In this document: positions 52,523 through 63,018 of the stretch, piece by piece
Numbering within the stretch: the stretch's first letter is position 1
Layout: every line of letters starts with the position of its first letter
NCBI GenBank assembly: GCA_037043455.1
Contig: JAWPHD010010271.1
Coordinates: forward strand, 31,452-95,451
Source: Cyrtodaria siliqua
Taxonomy: Eukaryota; Mollusca; Bivalvia; Adapedonta; Hiatellidae
Direction: 5' to 3'
DNA: 64,000 bases
Notes under the pieces: model-generated
What the model was told of the DNA's origin: nothing
Seen by the model: the letters and a program-made list of their open reading frames with translations, nothing else
The model's database searches: none
Translations under genes and position numbers: made by a program

Positions 52523-55320
52523 TTAGTTCTCACACAGGTATTTTACAACATTAATACTTCCACTTATTGAAGCTAAGTGTAAACATGTGCTTCTATCATT
52601 AGCCCTACTCATTGGATCCACACCTTGTTCAATCTGATAAATCAGACATTCTACCGATCCTCCATTAGCTGCGTAATGTACAGATGTCCATTTATCGTTA
52701 TCCATTATTGTAATCATTTCTTTATAATTCTCACACAGGTATTTTACAACATTAACACCTCCACTGTTTAAAGCTAAGTGTAAACATGTACTTCCATCAT
52801 TAGTCCTACTCATTGGATTCACACCTTGTTCTATCAGATAAATCAGACATTCTACCGATCCTCCATCAGCTGCGTAATGTACAGATGTCCACTTTTTGTT
52901 ATCCGTTATTGTAATCATTTCTTTATAATTCTCACACAGGTATTTTAAAACATTAACACCTCCACTGTTTGAAGCTAAGTGTAAACATGTACTTCCATCC
53001 TTAGCCCTAATCATTGGATCCACACCTTGGTCTATCAGATAAATGAGACATTCTACCGATCCTCCATATGCTGCGTCATGTACAGATGTCCATTTATCGT
53101 TATCCATTATTGTAATCATTTCTTTATAATTCTCACACAGGTATTTTACAACATTAACACCTCCACTGTTTGAAGCTAAGTGTAAACATGTACGTCCATC
53201 ATTAGCCCTACTCATTGGATCCACACCTTGGTCTATCAGATAATTGATACATTTTACCGATCCTCTCTCAGCTGCGTAATGTACAGATGCCCACTTATCG
53301 TTATCCGTTATTGTAATCATTTCTTTATAATTCTTACACAGGTATTTTACAACATCAATACTTCCATTCCTTGAAGCTAAGTGTAAACATGTACGTCCAT
53401 CATTAGCCCTACTCATTGGATCTACGCCTAGTTCTATCAGATAATGCAGACATTCCCACGACCCTCCTTCTGCTGCTTTGTGTGCAGAATTGCATTGATT
53501 TTTATCCACCTCCTGAATTAATGAAACATTCTTACAAATGTATTCAACAATTTTTAAATTTCCCTCTAATGCCGCGTGATGTAAATGTGTGCTTCCAGAA
53601 TCATCCTTACTCAGAATATTAGATCCATTTTTATAAAAAAGTATGAACGTTTCAAGACAACAATGTTTTGATGCAATCATTAGGGGTATTTCATGACTTT
53701 TGTTTGTTTCTGCGTTGAGCACCTCATATTTCAATTGTTCATCAAGTTTCTGAAGCAAGCACATTATTACTTGAATTTTATCATGCAAACATGCTTCATG
53801 AAATAAGTTTTCACCAGATTCATCTCGAATAGCTTGAATATTTCCTCCTTTAGACAATAAAAGTTCCACGATATCTCTACTCCCGCTTTTTACGGCGGCA
53901 AACATTATTTCTGTGCTTGCATTCATTTGAAATCTTTCCACCAAATAAGATATTACTTCCAGCTTTCTGTTTAAACATGCTTGCATTATGGCTTTGCTAA
54001 TATGCCGTTGTCTATATTCTGTAGTAACTCCTTTTGGGTACGTTTTTGTTTTACTGTCTGCATGTTGTAATGCCGTAATATAACCCTGGCCAGCGAGATA
54101 AACTATCAGCGAATTACCTGCTCCATCCTCTCGGTAAAAATCAGTTACCTCCATCACTTGAAAAGCAATTTTAACAAATTCGTCATTTTCCCACACAGCA
54201 CACCCTGCAATGTTTTGAAGCACTTGTGTTGATCTTGTTGTAGATATTGTCTTTCTTAGTCGATTAACTAACATATTGCGAGTTGACGTGTTTAGTATGC
54301 AGCATTGGCCGAATTTGATAAGTGTTTCTATTGGGCAGTATTCTATGAGAATTTCTGGTATACATTCTTTAGCTGCCTCGAAAGTGGATTCAAGAATTGT
54401 GTCATGCGCAAAAGTGAAGCAGTTCTCTTTTGCATTATAGCTAAGGTATGTATGAAGCATTTCCTCCGCCCCCTTTATTATGCTCAGCTTGTTTATTGTT
54501 TTGTTATTGAAATGTTGTTGAATTATTTGAAAACATATGGATTCTTCAGTAAATGTAGTTATAGAAAGTTTTTCGTTGAAAAAAATAGGCATGACTAGTG
54601 ATACAAAATTGACTGTATCTTTTTCAGAAATTGTCAATAAATGTTCCTTTATAACTTCAACAGGGTTTGCGAAGAGAGAGACAATGTCATTGCCTTTCAT
54701 TATTCTGCAGAGAAGAGGAAAACCTATTCCATGACTGGTGTTTTTAATAGCTTTACCTACGTCTGACTCCGGAATTTGGACGCCATTGCGATTAGCGTAT
54801 ATTTTAATCATGTTCCTCTTTTCCTCTTTATTCAAAACATGCTCATTTAAATCTACGACCCAATTTTCCTTGAATATTTTATTTGTTTGTTCATGTCTAC
54901 ATTTATTTTTTATGACGTGTCGAATTGTTATCACAACGAATATCTTTTTGGTATTAATTAAAGCCTCTAGTGCATCTACAAACCTGTTCCAATCAGCTAA
55001 TATTGTCATATCAATATTAAATTTACCAAGAAAATCATCCATAAGGAGAATATAAAGATTTGATGTGTCAATTATTTCCTCAACTTCATTTACCCTTGGT
55101 TCACAAAGAATAATTGGTCGCAGGTATGGTGAGGAATCCAACATATGATTTACAAGACTGAGTGCTAAATACGTTTTCCCAATACCAGAAACTCCCGACA
55201 AAACGACTATGTGTGTATTCTGCAGTTGATCTTTCACTTGTTTCGAAAGTCTTGTTTCGTACGTTATGTTCAGCCGTCTTAGTTCATTTTTGTGATCCTC
55301 GAGTTGAACTCTGGCTAGCT
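52523..55320 (-). CDS. nSTAND/NACHT-type NTPase with ankyrin repeats, large exon
   Basis: Starts after a strong splice acceptor (CAATTTTCAG, 55,321-55,330); the in-frame ATG at 55,357 lies in the intron. The 931 codons encode ELARVQLEDHKNELRRL, a P-loop GVSGIGKT (55,172-55,195), a Walker B LYILLMDD (55,034-55,057), a STAND-like helical region to about 53,990, divergent ankyrin repeats, then about four and a half 67-residue double ankyrin repeats. It ends with YLCEN and TAA at 52,523, created by a 2-bp deletion inside a repeat. Proteins of this kind act as ATP-dependent switches whose repeats recognise ligands, often in innate defence; the ligand here is unknown. Upstream exons are needed for a start codon. 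Confidence 0.8.
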
Positions 55321-55572
55321 CTGAAAATTGTAAATAAACAGCTATATTAAATGACAATATATGTATATATAATTTCAGTGTTAACTAGTACATAAACAAA
55401 TTAACAAAGGGGCCAAATTTGCCCTAAATCGCTCACCTGATGGTCTTTGCAAAGATGACAAAATTGCCAACCAAGATTATATTTTAATTTCTTAACATAA
55501 TTAGATCATTCCGTCGATGGCGCACCATCGCCAATTTACGCACCCCCGTCCCTGCAAGCGTTCATGCAGAGC

Positions 55573-55975
55573 AAGTGTATATATTGTTATAGGCTCAACG
55601 ATTTCCATGTTATAACCAAAGGGCTATGTTCCCATGGATGGGTATAGACTCCGTGGCCAAAGTTGGTTGGACGGTTGTATTGTTCTGTTTATGCCCATTA
55701 AGTGTATATATGGTTATAGGGGTTGGATCTCAACGGTTTTTAAGTTATGCCCAGGGGCTATCTCCCCGGGGGTGGGGATGGACCGCAGGGTCATTGCTGG
55801 TTGGATGGTTGTATCTGTTAGTTCTTGCCCAGTAATTGTATATATGACTAGGTTGGGATCTCAGCAGTTTCCAAGTTGTGACCCAACGGGTTATGTCCCC
55901 AGTGATGGAAATAGACTAAAGGGCAGATGCTGGTTTGATAGTTGTATCAGTCTGTTCATGCTTAATAAACCACAG
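55573..55975. repeat. Tandem repeat of about 130 bp, three copies
   Basis: Units begin AGTGTATATAT, AGTGTATATATGG and ATTGTATATATGA at about 55,575, 55,700 and 55,838, and share TTCCAAGTTGTGACCC-like and GGTTGTATC-like segments. Plus-strand frames here are repeat readings. Confidence 0.75.
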
Positions 55976-56263
55976 ACATATAAATAAATTTGTTTTACAT
56001 TTATAAGGTTTTTTTTCCTATATAAGTCTATGCAAACATGGAAAATCTCTGTATACAATATGTGACTATTTTTGACCCCTGGGACTTCATTTAAACAACT
56101 TCAATAGTTAGCGATCATTTTAAATGGAAACTGTCGAAATCTGTCCGGCTGTTCTTGAAATGAAGCTTAAGGTCTCGACCTTTTATGGTAACGGCGGCCG
56201 TCTTAGAAGTCCTGTTGACCTAATGTTAACACATTTGCAAGCCTCAGGATCATTCATGTGACA

Positions 56264-56712
56264 TTTGTGTCGCCTGCCGTGTAGTTATTTCAGAAAGTAC
56301 AATCTAACTATAACATTTGAAGACATGTACTGCAACCCTTCATGAATTATGGAGCAGTTTTTCTTTTAAATGTTAAAGTTTCTGAAATCGGACATAAATT
56401 TGCATTTATAACTGATAAGGAAGAACTCTATAAAGTTAAATGACCATAGCTCAATATTATGAGCTCTGTTAGGTTGCAGGTTAAAGTTGTATAAAAAAGG
56501 GGCATAACATGCTAAAATGAAAGTCAGGGTTATTGTTCAGGTAAAAATATTCTGTGTGGTAAGATGAAGATGTGTGCGAAGTTCCATGAACATAGGTCAA
56601 ATACTTTAATGTTATAGCCAATGTTAGGTTTCAGGTTAAAGTGTGACGGACAACGTACGACGATTGACAAAGAGATCCCTAAGTGACTGCCATGCTACGC
56701 AGGCGACACAAA
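56264..56712. mobile_element. MITE-like element with 14-bp terminal inverted repeats
   Basis: TTTGTGTCGCCTGC at 56,264-56,277 and its inverse at 56,699-56,712 enclose 421 bp with no transposase ORF. I could not define a clean target-site duplication. Confidence 0.6.
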
Positions 56713-56887
56713 AAGCCTAGCAAATCGGGCCGAGACGGACTGGGTTTTTTCCAATCAATTTGTCAAACAGATATGCTCCCTAATGGACCAGTGGTCACAA
56801 TTATGTTTTTTTCTTGTGGGGGTCTACTGTTAGATTAAAAACATTTAAAGTGAGCATTTTATGCAATCTACAAAAGTTGTTAAATAC

Positions 56888-57007
56888 CAATTTTACTATT
56901 CAGCTTTTGTTGATTGACAGTCTGGATTCTTGAAGTTTCCATGCGGCTTTCAAAAGCAGTTACGCGCTGTTCAATTCTTCTGAAGTGTGACATTTGTGTA
57001 TTCATTT
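56888..57007 (-). CDS. Upstream linker exon of the NTPase-ankyrin gene
   Basis: A 120-bp exon candidate. Acceptor AAATAG ends at 57,008 and donor GTATTT begins at 56,887. It encodes MNTQMSHFRRIEQRVTAFES and a further 19 residues ending QQKLNSKI, a polar, helix-forming stretch like the coiled-coil linkers that precede NTPase domains in this family. It ends with one extra base (G) that, joined to AG of the next exon, makes the Glu codon and keeps the P-loop frame. No earlier exon (such as a HEPN-type domain) was recognised in the window. Confidence 0.6.
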
Positions 57008-57009
57008 CT

Positions 57010-57363
57010 ATTTGTAATATAAAAGTATCATCAAGTTATATAGATATGTAGTATGTTTTATATAAAAGCTTTATTCCTAACTAATCAGAAGGCAAATAGA
57101 AAACAACGGAATATTCTCTACAAGGTCTCCATGTATTCATCTCCAATTTGTTTGTTTTTCTTATATTTAGTTTTTTCGTTGGAGTTCCAATACTTTATGG
57201 GGTTTTTTTCCAGTGAATACAGTGAAACCATGGACAAAGTACACCTATGCTAAGCACGGTTTTAACATGCGCATTGGAGAGAAAAATGCAAAAAACATAT
57301 AATGTATTTTATAATTGCGTTAATGTACTGACTGTGATTATTATAAAGTACAATATAGTTAAA
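57010..57363. other. Spacer upstream of the linker exon
   Basis: Nothing coding is recognised on either strand, and no further exon of the minus-strand gene. Confidence 0.45.
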
Positions 57364-58330
57364 TATCAAATGTACGGACACCATCCATATGATAAAGTAC
57401 ATATGTGAAGGTACCGTCGGTGATAGTGGTATGTACATATACCATCTATATGGTAACATACTTACGTGAAGGTACAGTCGGTGATGTTGATATGTACGCA
57501 CTCAATATATATGGTAACTTACGTGAATGTACAGTCAGTGATGTTGGTATGTACGGATACCATCCATATGGTAAATTATTACGTGAAGGTACAGTCTGTG
57601 ATGTTGGTATATACCGATACCATCCGTATGGTAAATTACATACGTAAATGTACATTCGGTGGTGGTGGTATGTAAGCACACCATATATATGGTAACTTAC
57701 TTATGTAAAGTCACAGTCGTTGATTTTGGTATGTATGGATTTCATCCATATGGTAACATACTTACATAAGGGTTCAGTCGGTGATGTTGGTATGGTAACT
57801 TACATACGTAAATGTACAGTCGGTGATGGTGGCATGTACGCACACCATATATGTGTTAACATACTTATGTAAAGGTACAGTCGGTGATGTTGGTATGGTA
57901 ACTTACATACTTGAAAGTACAGTCGTTGATGGTGGTATGTACGGATACCATCCATATGGTAACATACTTACGTGAAGGTACAGACGGTGATAGTGGTATT
58001 TACGGATACCATCCATATGGTAACATACTTACGTGAAGGTACAGTCGGTGATGTTGATATGTACAGATACCATCCATATGGTAACTTACTTACGTGAAGG
58101 TACCGTCGTTGATGGTGGTACGTATGGATGCCATCCATATGGTAACTTACTTACAGGAAGGTACAGTCGGTGATGTTGGTATGTACGGATATTATCCATA
58201 TGGTAACATACTTACGTGAAGGTATAGTCGGTGATAGTGGTATGTACATAAACCATCTATATGGTAACTTACTTACGTGAAGATACAGTCGGTGATACTG
58301 ATATGTACGCACACAATTTATATGATAAAT
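57364..58330. repeat. 61-bp minisatellite, array A (about 16 copies)
   Basis: Representative unit 58,021-58,081, containing ACGTGAAGGTACAGTCGGTG and GATACCATCCATATGG. Some units are shortened, for example near 57,790 and 57,890. Same unit and orientation as the array at 63,019. Confidence 0.92.
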
Positions 58331-58339
58331 TACCTATAT

Positions 58340-59576
58340 CTAAAGGTTTACATGTATTACTGCACGTGTCTCGGATTGTGCATGTATTGTTGCGTGTTTA
58401 TTATTGTTTTGGCCTTGAAGAAAGTTAAAAAATAGTACAGATGAAAGCATGTCTGCAATGTATTCAAATTATTCATGCAAATTCATTTATGATGAAATTT
58501 GGACTATTTTCATTGGACTATTTATACAAATACATTTGTGATGAACTTTTGACTGTTTTCATTGGACAGTTTTTTTGGGGAGCCTTTTGGAGCAGTCTTT
58601 GGGCGGTATATAAACAGGCAGCAGCCCGGCAGTTGAGTTCTATTTATTAAGTTAATTTAGATTTGAATGCTTTTAGAAAATATATTAGTGAGAGGATTTA
58701 CTTATTATTGTGCTCATTCATAATAACAGTGAAAATGGATATTTGGACTAAACCGGAAATATTGGAAACTTTTAATTTAGACTGAACGGACACTGTCTTA
58801 CTGTTTTGTATTAAAGAGACACTTACTGTTTTGTATTAAAGAGAGACTTATTGTTTTGTATTAAAGAGACGATCACTGTTTTGGATGAAGGAGTCAATTA
58901 CTGTTTTGTATTAAAGAGACACTTGCTAATCTGAATTAAAGGAACATTGGATAATTTTATTTGGACTTAATTCAAAAATTGGATATTAATGGAAAACTGT
59001 ATTTGTGTATTCTGTAAGTGAATATTTTATGTAAATAAATTTCTTAAGGACATATTTCGAGTCTATTGTATTCGGAGGGGAGAGAATTTCGATAGGTAAC
59101 TGTAAATCACTGTTAGCCATACAATTTCATGAGCAAAGTGTGATATTCAATTTTTCTTCAGATTATGAGGCCCACCCAATAAAGCATTTGTGACCAGTAC
59201 ACATAATAACACATTAAAGAATGTTGTATATGTATTGTGTTGTGCTCTGAAATTTTGGTCTGAAAACATTAAAAAATACCAGATAAGTTTTGTATTCAAA
59301 AGCTAAATTATGAACATATATTTCTTCATTAAAGTAAATTACAAAGTGTTAAGCTATTCTTACCCTCAATATAGCAATGCTATACAAATAAAAAACTAAG
59401 AGCGGGCCTCAATTTATATACGTGAGTTGATCATCCATGAAGCGTGCTGGCTGTAAATATTCAAGCTTCTCATACTTTTTTAATGACCAAGTAGCGTTGA
59501 GAAATGTGTCCTTAATTATAATTTTGTGTGGATGGTTTTGCTTCCTTTCTTGTTACATTTCACTCGTAACAGAAAT
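58340..59576 (+). repeat. Putative 5' LTR region
   Basis: Contains a TATATAAA box (58,607-58,614) followed by a GC-rich segment, as in LTR promoters, then six degenerate units of about 28 bp around CTGTTTTGTATTAAAGAGAC (58,800-58,945), and AATAAA near 59,034. It ends just before the primer-binding-site match. The left boundary is uncertain and no second LTR is available for comparison. Confidence 0.45.
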
Positions 59577-59594
59577 CGCGGGCTCGTCCGGGAT
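59577..59594 (+). promoter_or_regulatory. Candidate tRNA-Pro-type primer-binding site
   Basis: CGCGGGCTCGTCCGGGAT matches the complement of a tRNA-Pro 3' end at 16 of 18 positions (mismatches at 1 and 3), at the expected place after the LTR-like region and before gag. Confidence 0.55.
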
Positions 59595-59759
59595 AGAAAC
59601 ATGGTCGGTGCTTTAATAAGGTATACATTGCTTTTGGCAATAATAAAGTAATAAATAAATAATAAAGCACAAAATTAATTGTACATTTTGTACATTTTCA
59701 ATATATAAAGAGTGACTTTAACCAGCTCCAATCAAAATGTTTTTTTAACTTGAGAGATT

Positions 59760-60760
59760 TGTTGCTAGGCATTCACAGGAGGAGTTTGATTCACTTAAAA
59801 AATATGAATTGCTCTTGCTTGCAAAACATTATACGTTATCGAAATGTAAATCTTCTATGCGAAAATCTGAGATTAAAAATATTTTGGTGCAATGTTGGTT
59901 GAAGAAGAAATATTTGGAGGGGAAGCTTACATTTGTTGGTTGAAACGGAATTTGATGTAAAATTAAAAGAAATAGAATTAGAAAAACATGAAGATAGAAA
60001 AGGAAATGCAGTTGAAATAAAAACACATGCAAATTCAAATTAAAAACGCAATGAAAGAAAATTAAGCGAAAAAGCGGAAAGAAATTGAAATTAGAAAAAA
60101 TGCAATTGCAAGAAGGTAACGATAGGAGAGAGTTTGAATTGTGAAATAATTATATTTGGCAAGCAAGGCAAGTTCACCATCTCCACCCCCACCAACTCAA
60201 CTTCTACTTTTTACTTTTATGTTAGAAAACATATTATATTAGTACCGCCTTCCAGGAAAAGGAAGTTGACAAATATTTTCTTTATTTTGAGAAAATTGCT
60301 GCATATTTGAAATGGCCGATAAAACATTGGACATTACTTTTACAGAGTGTTTTAATTGGAAAAGCCCGTGAGGTTTGCACTCAGTTAACTGTAGAACAAA
60401 GTTCCGCATACCAAACTGTTAAATATATTATCTTAAATGCTTATGAATTGTTCCTGAGGCACAAAGGCAGACCATTAGAAATTGCAAGAAAGAAGTGATC
60501 AAACTCAAGTTGCATTTGCTTGAACTAAACTATTTTATAGATGGTGTGCATCCAGGAAAATTGAGCGCAATCATGATAGGTTAAGGCAACTTATTAATTG
60601 AAGAGTTCAAAAAGTGTATTAAAAATGAAGTTAAAACCTAGTTAGATGAGCAAAAGGCTGAAACTTTGGAAGATGCTGCACGTTTGGCGGATTGTTATTC
60701 GCTAACTCACAAGGTTTTAAATATTAAGCCCTCAGCCGCATTTTTCATTTAAGAAACCCT
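59760..60760 (+). pseudogene. Gag remnant with SCAN-like capsid segment
   Basis: The N-terminal part (59,770-60,130) is a lysine/glutamate-rich coiled-coil-like stretch with several stops. From about 60,255 the frame reads a capsid segment with YFLYFEKIAAYLKWP and LLLQSVLIGKAREV, similar to the SCAN-like Gag of these elements, to a stop at 60,496. Further Gag-like sequence follows in shifted frames to about 60,760. Confidence 0.65.
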
Positions 60761-60873
60761 CTCAATAGTACTTCTAAATCTCAGTATTACAGTACTAGTA
60801 CTTCTAAACATCAAGCATCTAATGGGATTACTTATCAAAAATCCTATTTCCAATTACTTGAAATTATTGCAAA

Positions 60874-61419
60874 ATGAAAGGTAACCTCATTTCTAAGTGC
60901 TTTACTTTGAAAAGGATGCAACAACAAAATGAGGGTGTAAAACCTACTCATCCCACCTCTTTAAGGTCTAAACCCCATTCTTGTGTTGGAAACAATGCAA
61001 TTTTTGAGGTCAAGAAATCCCAGTCTGCTTCTGTTATGGAGACTTATGAATCATTCATGTCTAAAGTTTCTATATCACTTATTGGTGATTCAACCAAACC
61101 TATTCCTTTTAAAATATTACGTGATACAGGATCTTTTCAATCATTATTATTAGCAGATACGCTGCCTTTTTCTGTGAAGATTTATTCTGGTACTAATGTA
61201 CTTATTCAATGGATAGAGTGCGGTTATTTGACTGTCCCGCTCCATAATATTTATTTGTCATCAGATTTGGTTACTGGACTTGTGGCTGTGGGAATAAGAT
61301 CTTCTTTGCCATATGAAAGTGTCCATTTGTTACTAGGCAATGACCTAGCTGGAGATAAAGTCGTGGTTAATAAATTTGTATCTGACAAGCCTTCTTTGGA
61401 TCAATTTGGATCCCGTTGA
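60874..61419 (+). pseudogene. Retroelement protease region
   Basis: A 181-codon frame. An aspartic protease active site DTG (61,123-61,131) in the context ILRDTGSFQSLLLAD is preceded by VSISLIGDSTKP. The frame is open here but not connected to Gag or integrase in one reading frame. Confidence 0.65.
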
Positions 61420-61689
61420 ACAGAAAATACGTGATTTGTATCAGGCTTGCGCCAATCTGAATCTCAGACGGACTACAGTGAAAATAACATTTACTTACTA
61501 GATCCTTCATCTTCTATTACTTTGAATGACAAAGATCATGATCACAACTTATATGTGAACAGCATAGACATCCTGAGATTTCTAGCTTATTTGATAGCGC
61601 CGTTAGTGAAGTAGAAGCTTCACAAGTCCTTGTGTGTTATTTTACTAAAAATGGGATCTTGATGAGAAAATGACGACCACCTAATTTCC

Positions 61690-62840
61690 CCGCTGATGAT
61701 GAATGGACTGTCAATTACCAAATTGTGGTTCCTAGTTCATATCATGAAGGAAATTCTCAGTTTGGCCCATGAAACTTCTATGTCTGGTCACTTAGGCATC
61801 AATACGACATATCACAAGATTGTGTGTCATTTTATTGGCCGAATCTCAAAAAGGATGTTTCACAATACTGTATGTATTGCATACATGTCAAATGGTAGGA
61901 AAGCCAAATCAGAAGATTCCCAAAGCCCATCTTCAACCTATTCCTGCATTTGATGAACATTTCTGTATAAGAATCGTGCACTGTGTTGGCCCCTTGCCTA
62001 AAACCAAGTCTGGTAATCAATATATGTTGACGAGTATGTGTGCGTCAACAAGAAGCTATTCCACTAAGGAATATTAAAACAAAGTCTATTTTGAAGGCGC
62101 TGGTCAAGTTTTTCACATCAGTGGCCTTCCAAAATATGTCCTCTCTGATCAAGGGTCAAATTACATGTCTGGTATATTTCAACAGGTCATGCATGAGTTC
62201 AGCATTCAGCAATTTAGTCTTCGGCTTATCATCCGGAGAGTCCAGGTGCTCTAGAAATATTTCATCAGACACTGAAAAACGTGATTAGGTCATATTGTTT
62301 TGACACTAACAAAGACTCGGATGAAGGAATCCACTTGTTGATTTTCGCTGTTAGAGAGTCTGTTTAAGAATCTCTGAGTTTCAGCCCATTTGAACTAGTT
62401 TTCGGTCACACTGTTCGTGGACCACTTAAGTTAATTAAAGAAAAAATTATCTCTGAAGGATACACTTCTTTGAATCTTCTACAGTACGTGTCTGACTTTA
62501 GACATAAACTGTCAGAAGATTTTGAGGTAGCTCAGTCTAATCTCAAATCATCTCAATCACAAATGAAAACAAGCTATGATTTGACTGCTCAAAAAAGCAA
62601 TTTCAAACCTGGTGATAAAGTTCCTGCTTTATTACCTATTCCTGGAAAGCCTTTACAAGCTAGATAGCACGGTCCTTATACAGTAGAGAAAAGGATCAGT
62701 GATTTAAATTATATTATCAATACTCCTGGAAGGAGAAAGCAACGTCAACTTTGTGATATCAATATGTTAAAAGAATACATTGACAGAGATAGCCTTTCTT
62801 CACATTTAGTTAATGTAGTTTGCTCTGTCCCACTTGAAAA
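61690..62840 (+). pseudogene. Integrase with zinc-binding N-terminus, frameshifted
   Basis: Reads AHETSMSGHLGINTTYHKI (His-containing part of the HHCC domain, 61,696-61,953), then in other frames the catalytic core with GPLPKTKSGNQY (61,985-62,020), the LSDQGSN segment (about 62,135), the ALE-FHQTLK segment (about 62,250) and a C-terminal domain (62,470-62,667, then to about 62,780). The first catalytic Asp is replaced by His (CAC, 61,979-61,981). At least four frame changes. Confidence 0.75.
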
Positions 62841-62919
62841 TTCCCGTGACGGATAACAGAATGGAAATGAACAGTTTGACAACAATGCTCCTGGTTAAAC
62901 GAAGTTACAAAACAGTGAC

Positions 62920-63018
62920 ATTTTGAAAAGTCTTGACGAGAAACACATCTAGAACTATCACAGAGACATGAGCTGAAACAGTTAATACATGATTATGAGC
63001 ACTTATTTGCTGATGTTC
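62920..63018 (+). pseudogene. Start of the RT module (linker), truncated
   Basis: After integrase the frame gives LKQLIHDYEHLFADVP, the conserved lead-in to Gypsy reverse transcriptase. It is cut off by the minisatellite at about 63,019. A short stop-containing spacer separates it from integrase. Confidence 0.6.

Larger units (their letters stand above)
55321..56887 (-). other. Intron of the NTPase-ankyrin gene
   Basis: Bounded by GTATTT at 56,887 and TTTTCAG at 55,321 (minus). It contains a short dispersed repeat (55,407-55,450, GGCCAAATTTGCCCTAAATC), three degenerate tandem units and a MITE-like element, listed separately. Confidence 0.55.
58340..63018 (+). mobile_element. Gmr1-like Ty3/Gypsy retroelement, 3'-truncated and decayed
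   Basis: Plus-strand LTR retroelement whose readable order is LTR-like region, primer-binding site, Gag, protease, integrase and the start of the RT module. Integrase before RT, in an element whose proteins are Gypsy-like, is the diagnostic order of the Gmr1-like group. RT, RNase H and the 3' LTR are absent because the sequence passes directly into the 61-bp minisatellite at about 63,019. Many stops and frameshifts. Confidence 0.7.

Noticed and set aside
53416..55350. Plus-strand ORFs opposite the NTPase
   Set aside because: Antisense shadows without domains.
55324..55357. ATG at 55,357 as the start of the NTPase
   Set aside because: The preceding residues span a strong splice acceptor ending at 55,321, and family-like sequence begins only after it.
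57262..57679. Small ORFs on both strands
   Set aside because: Translations of the 61-bp minisatellite and its flank.
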